Shown in pieces: positions 61,067 to 64,000 of a stretch of 64,000 bases of DNA. The stretch lies in NCBI GenBank assembly GCA_963082975.1, contig OY720346.1, positions 68,501,267 to 68,565,266 of the forward strand, written 5' to 3'. This DNA is from Labia minor. Lineage: Eukaryota > Arthropoda > Insecta > Dermaptera > Spongiphoridae. Below the pieces are notes generated by a model. The model searched no databases and was not told the origin of the DNA. It saw only the letters and a program-made list of their open reading frames with translations. A program made the position numbers and the translations under genes. Within the stretch, counting starts at the first letter, position 1. Every line of letters starts with the position of its first letter.

Positions 61067-62699
61067 TTAAACTACTACTACTAATAGCACCATCTCTGGG
61101 TTATTGAACGATATGTTAGGAGCTCCAATTTTTTTTTCCATTTAAAACTAGATACAGTTGATTTTTATAATTTTTAAATAATTAATTTTAATAATTAGTC
61201 TTTTTTCATTTTTTTATAAAATTTTCATAATAATTTGACGTTAGAATAGAAAGAAATGCAACTAAAACATAAATTTCCAATTTTCATTACCCCATAAATT
61301 AATTGAAATAAATATATGTTAAATATCATTAAATTATATACTAAGTAAATATATTAGACCTATAAAATGTGTTGAATTTAAGTATATTATATTATTTTAT
61401 GATTATTTGTGTGTGTAAAATTAAAGTTACACTTTTTTAGGATTTTCTAAGTATTTATCTAACAATAATATATATATATATTTATTTATATTTATTTATA
61501 TAAAATAACATGTTTACAATTCACTTATATCCATACAGTATATTATTATTATATTTCTTGAAATATACTGGATTGAATATAGTTTTTTTTTTTTTTTTTT
61601 TTTTTATTTATTTTTAGTTAAAGAAACTGATTTAGAGTATCAATTGAATCAATTTTTTTTTTTTTTTTGAAAAGAAGAAAAATGAAGATATAAAAATCAA
61701 TTGAATTTGTATTTTTTTTTATCCATTGAATGTGAGATAATAAAATAAATCTTTAAAAAATGATATCGAGAAAAGAAAAATATACCTAAGGTATTTATTG
61801 ACTTTCAGAGTTATAGAGGTATTATATGTGTATATGTGAATTATTTCATTCTATTGGAACTTATCAATGCTTTTGCAGAGATTAACTCATGGCAAACGAT
61901 ATTCATTATTTTTTAAATAAGTTTAGAAAAAAAAAGCTGAAAAAAATGAACAAAATAGGTGGCGAGGTATAAAACTATGCCAGTGTCCGTTTTTCAGTGA
62001 GGATTGATCCCCAGTGGGATATTTGGCGGATGGATTAGGGGTGAGTTTGGAGGGAGAGACTCTCCCCTGGGATGCTTAAGTAAATAACGCTCTTGGAACG
62101 TGCCGCTTGTTAGAGGATTAGCATAAAAATAACATAGACCGATTGTCATAATTCGAAAAGTGCTTGTGACCATCGAAAAGGGATTTTTCAGGGTTTTTTT
62201 TATAACATCTCCAAGGGGTTATAATAAAAAATCTATAATTTGCGAAATAAAGTTAATCTTTCTATTTCTATTCTTATTAAAATATTAATTTATAAAATCA
62301 TATAAATATGTACAATCGTATTTGTATTTGTATTAAAACAAAATGAATATTAATCCAATTTATATTTATTTTTACAATGAGAAATAGAAAATTGAATAGG
62401 CTCATGAATATAATATAAACATTTAGAAGTAATTGATAATAAAACAAATAATAAATTGTATGCAAATTAGAAATAAAATTTTTCATACAATAAATTATAC
62501 CTAAATATTTATAATCAAAAGATAATTTATTTATTTCAATTAAAATTTCACTATTTTAATTTAAAAGTTAATAAATTTGTAATAAATTGATTAACATTTG
62601 ATATTATAACAAAAAAATTATTCATCCAATTTCATAAAATAATAATAATAATAAATACTAAACGTGATGACTATTGATATAATTATTATCAGTGGTGTA
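61067..62699. other. AT-rich sequence, no gene
   Basis: Long T runs (61580-61608) and (TA)n. 61960-62170 (GCCAGTGTCCGTTTTTCAGT, GGCGGATGGATTAGGGG) is a unique GC-richer block without a clear frame. Confidence 0.45.
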
Positions 62700-63593
62700 T
62701 TGGGAGGGGAACGCGGGCGAACAACGTTCCCTTACCTTTTTTTAGAACCGGAACGCGTTCCAGTACTTTTTCATGTCCTGATAACTCCCACTTATATCTA
62801 CTGTTAGAATTTATGTTTGTGTTTGTTAATATTATGTATAATAAGAATAAGAAAAAATAAGTTGACCTGTGGCCAGGTCCGAACCGACCGACGGTTTGAA
62901 GTAAATTAATTTCCAGCTACAGAAACAATTTCAAATAATTTTAATATATCTATTAATGTAATAAAAAACAGATATGGATACATAAATAATAAATATAAAC
63001 ATTTTTAATTTTATTTTATTTATAATATATATGCAAGACCAGGCTGTGACGTCATGGATGGTTGGATGACGTCATGGATGGCTGGATGACGTCATATAAT
63101 TTTAAATCAAGAAAAAACTAATAAATATGATTTTCCCGAGGGTAAAACCAATAAAAAGTGCATGATTCGTGTGGTGATATATAAAAAAATCTCCTTTGGT
63201 GTGAAATTAACCCTTTCCTTCCTATCGTCGATCGCTAATACTACCACTTCCGGTTTCCGGATTTGCACCAAAAGTTGATCAATTCATCCCACTGATGCAT
63301 TAAGTAAATATACCAAATTTGATCAAAATCCGTTCAGCCGTTAAGGCTGTTCACATCTATACGTACGGACAGACATCATGCTAAAAATACTTTATTCTGT
63401 TAAGAAAATGCATGATTCGTGGAGATATGTAAAAATCTCAACATGTGAAATTTGGTGTGAAAACAATACCTCCCTTACTATCGTCGGTCGGTAATAAAAA
63501 CTTATATGGAAAAAAATAGTTTGCTGAAAATAGGATTTTTTTTTTGCTCCCACTATGCGTTCCCTTACTTCTTATTTTACCAATTCATCACTG
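62700..63593. mobile_element. hAT element split by a family B insertion
   Basis: Ends CAGTGGTGTATTGGGAGG and, inverted, TTTTACCAATTCATCACTG; GCGTTCCCTTAC-type motifs are at both subterminal regions. Perfect 8-bp duplication ATTATTAT (62692-62699 and 63594-63601), though low-complexity. Without the nested B the element is about 255 bp. Confidence 0.88.
62855..63492 (+). mobile_element. Family B element, full length, nested in hAT
   Basis: AAATAAGTTGACCTGTGGCC to CTATCGTCGGTCGGT. Three TGACGTCA sites (63047-63054, 63067-63074, 63087-63094) from one extra 20-bp unit. The microsatellite is reduced to GTACGGACAGAC. Flanked by A runs on both sides. Confidence 0.88.
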
Positions 63594-64000
63594 ATTATTA
63601 TAATTAAGAAAATAAATTTTTAGATTTTTGAATTAACTAGGGACCACACTATTGAATGAAATAAATGATTTATTAATTATTAAAGTTTGAGAGAGAGAGA
63701 AAGAGGAGGAGAACATTTTAATATAGTGGAAATAACATTCACAAAATAAAAATTTAAATATATATTGGAGAATATTTAAATATATAATATACTTATAATA
63801 AAAAAACTTTGTTTTGAAAATTTAAAATAAATATTATATAAAAATTTACAAAATCATAAAAATTGAAATACCAGGTTTATTTCTTTTATAGGTTCACTAA
63901 CCCACTTTTTTTTATAATGAAATGTGATAATGATTGTATTTATTTTGTTTTGAAGAGAATGAAAAAAAACAGCGACAGCTTTTATCTGTTTTTGACTTTT
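63594..64000. other. AT-rich sequence to window end
   Basis: GA run at 63690-63705. No gene seen. Confidence 0.5.

Overview
This window looks like intronic DNA of an arthropod, most probably an insect. It is very AT-rich, has no bacterial-style gene packing, and is full of decayed transposons. The only host gene I can support is on the minus strand: two exons of a Dpr-type cell-surface immunoglobulin protein. The upstream exon (50230 to 50052) carries the N-terminal half of the first Ig domain. The next exon (14389 to 14228) carries the second half, ending at the C-terminal Ig cysteine. Splice sites, phases and sequence fit together exactly. About 35.7 kb of intron separates them, and the signal-peptide exon and second Ig domain lie outside the window or were not found.

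Nearly everything else is mobile DNA. Two short repeat families, here called A (8 main copies plus rearranged pieces) and B (5 copies), have terminal hairpins, short subterminal inverted repeats, an internal microsatellite, and insertion in A/T runs without target duplication. This is the layout of non-autonomous Helentron/DINE-1-like elements. A filled and an empty site for family A are both in the window. Families A, B, C and at least two others share a short core (like AAATTTCAT..TCGGTT..GCCGTT) next to a microsatellite.

Cut-and-paste elements are well preserved as structures. There are hAT elements with 8-bp duplications at 8314, 16702, 21023, 27114, 33847, 52540 and 62700. A P-type element with a THAP-domain fragment (59840-60987) is inserted in an older foldback element (family D). 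There are three mariner lineages (5517, 11557, 41569, 50385), a pogo/Tigger-like element (28272-28988), and two small MITEs at 16986 and 17398. Retroelements are an RTE-like LINE (4555, 15227, 49190, 51405), a second LINE tail (56300), a LINE ORF1 zinc-knuckle fragment (8987-9420), and two tRNA-derived SINE families (10030, 37344, 56810; and 47401).

Layout: 1-5 kb, families A and E, rearranged; 5-14 kb, mariner, hAT, LINE ORF1 and SINE pieces in AT-rich DNA; 14.2 kb, dpr exon; 14.5-25.2 kb, B, RTE, MITE cluster, C, A/B tandem and D; 25-37 kb, pogo, hAT and A copies; 37-47 kb, SINE, family F, A, mariner, and a near-perfect 375-bp inverted repeat at 45.4-46.3 kb; 47-53 kb, SINE, dpr exon, RTE and hAT; 53-64 kb, LINE tail, D, P-type element, and a hAT with a nested B. 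Between these lie less repetitive, GC-richer islands (for example 12.4-12.7, 18.2-18.5, 22.5-22.9, 29.3-30.2 kb) that could be regulatory but show no coding signal.
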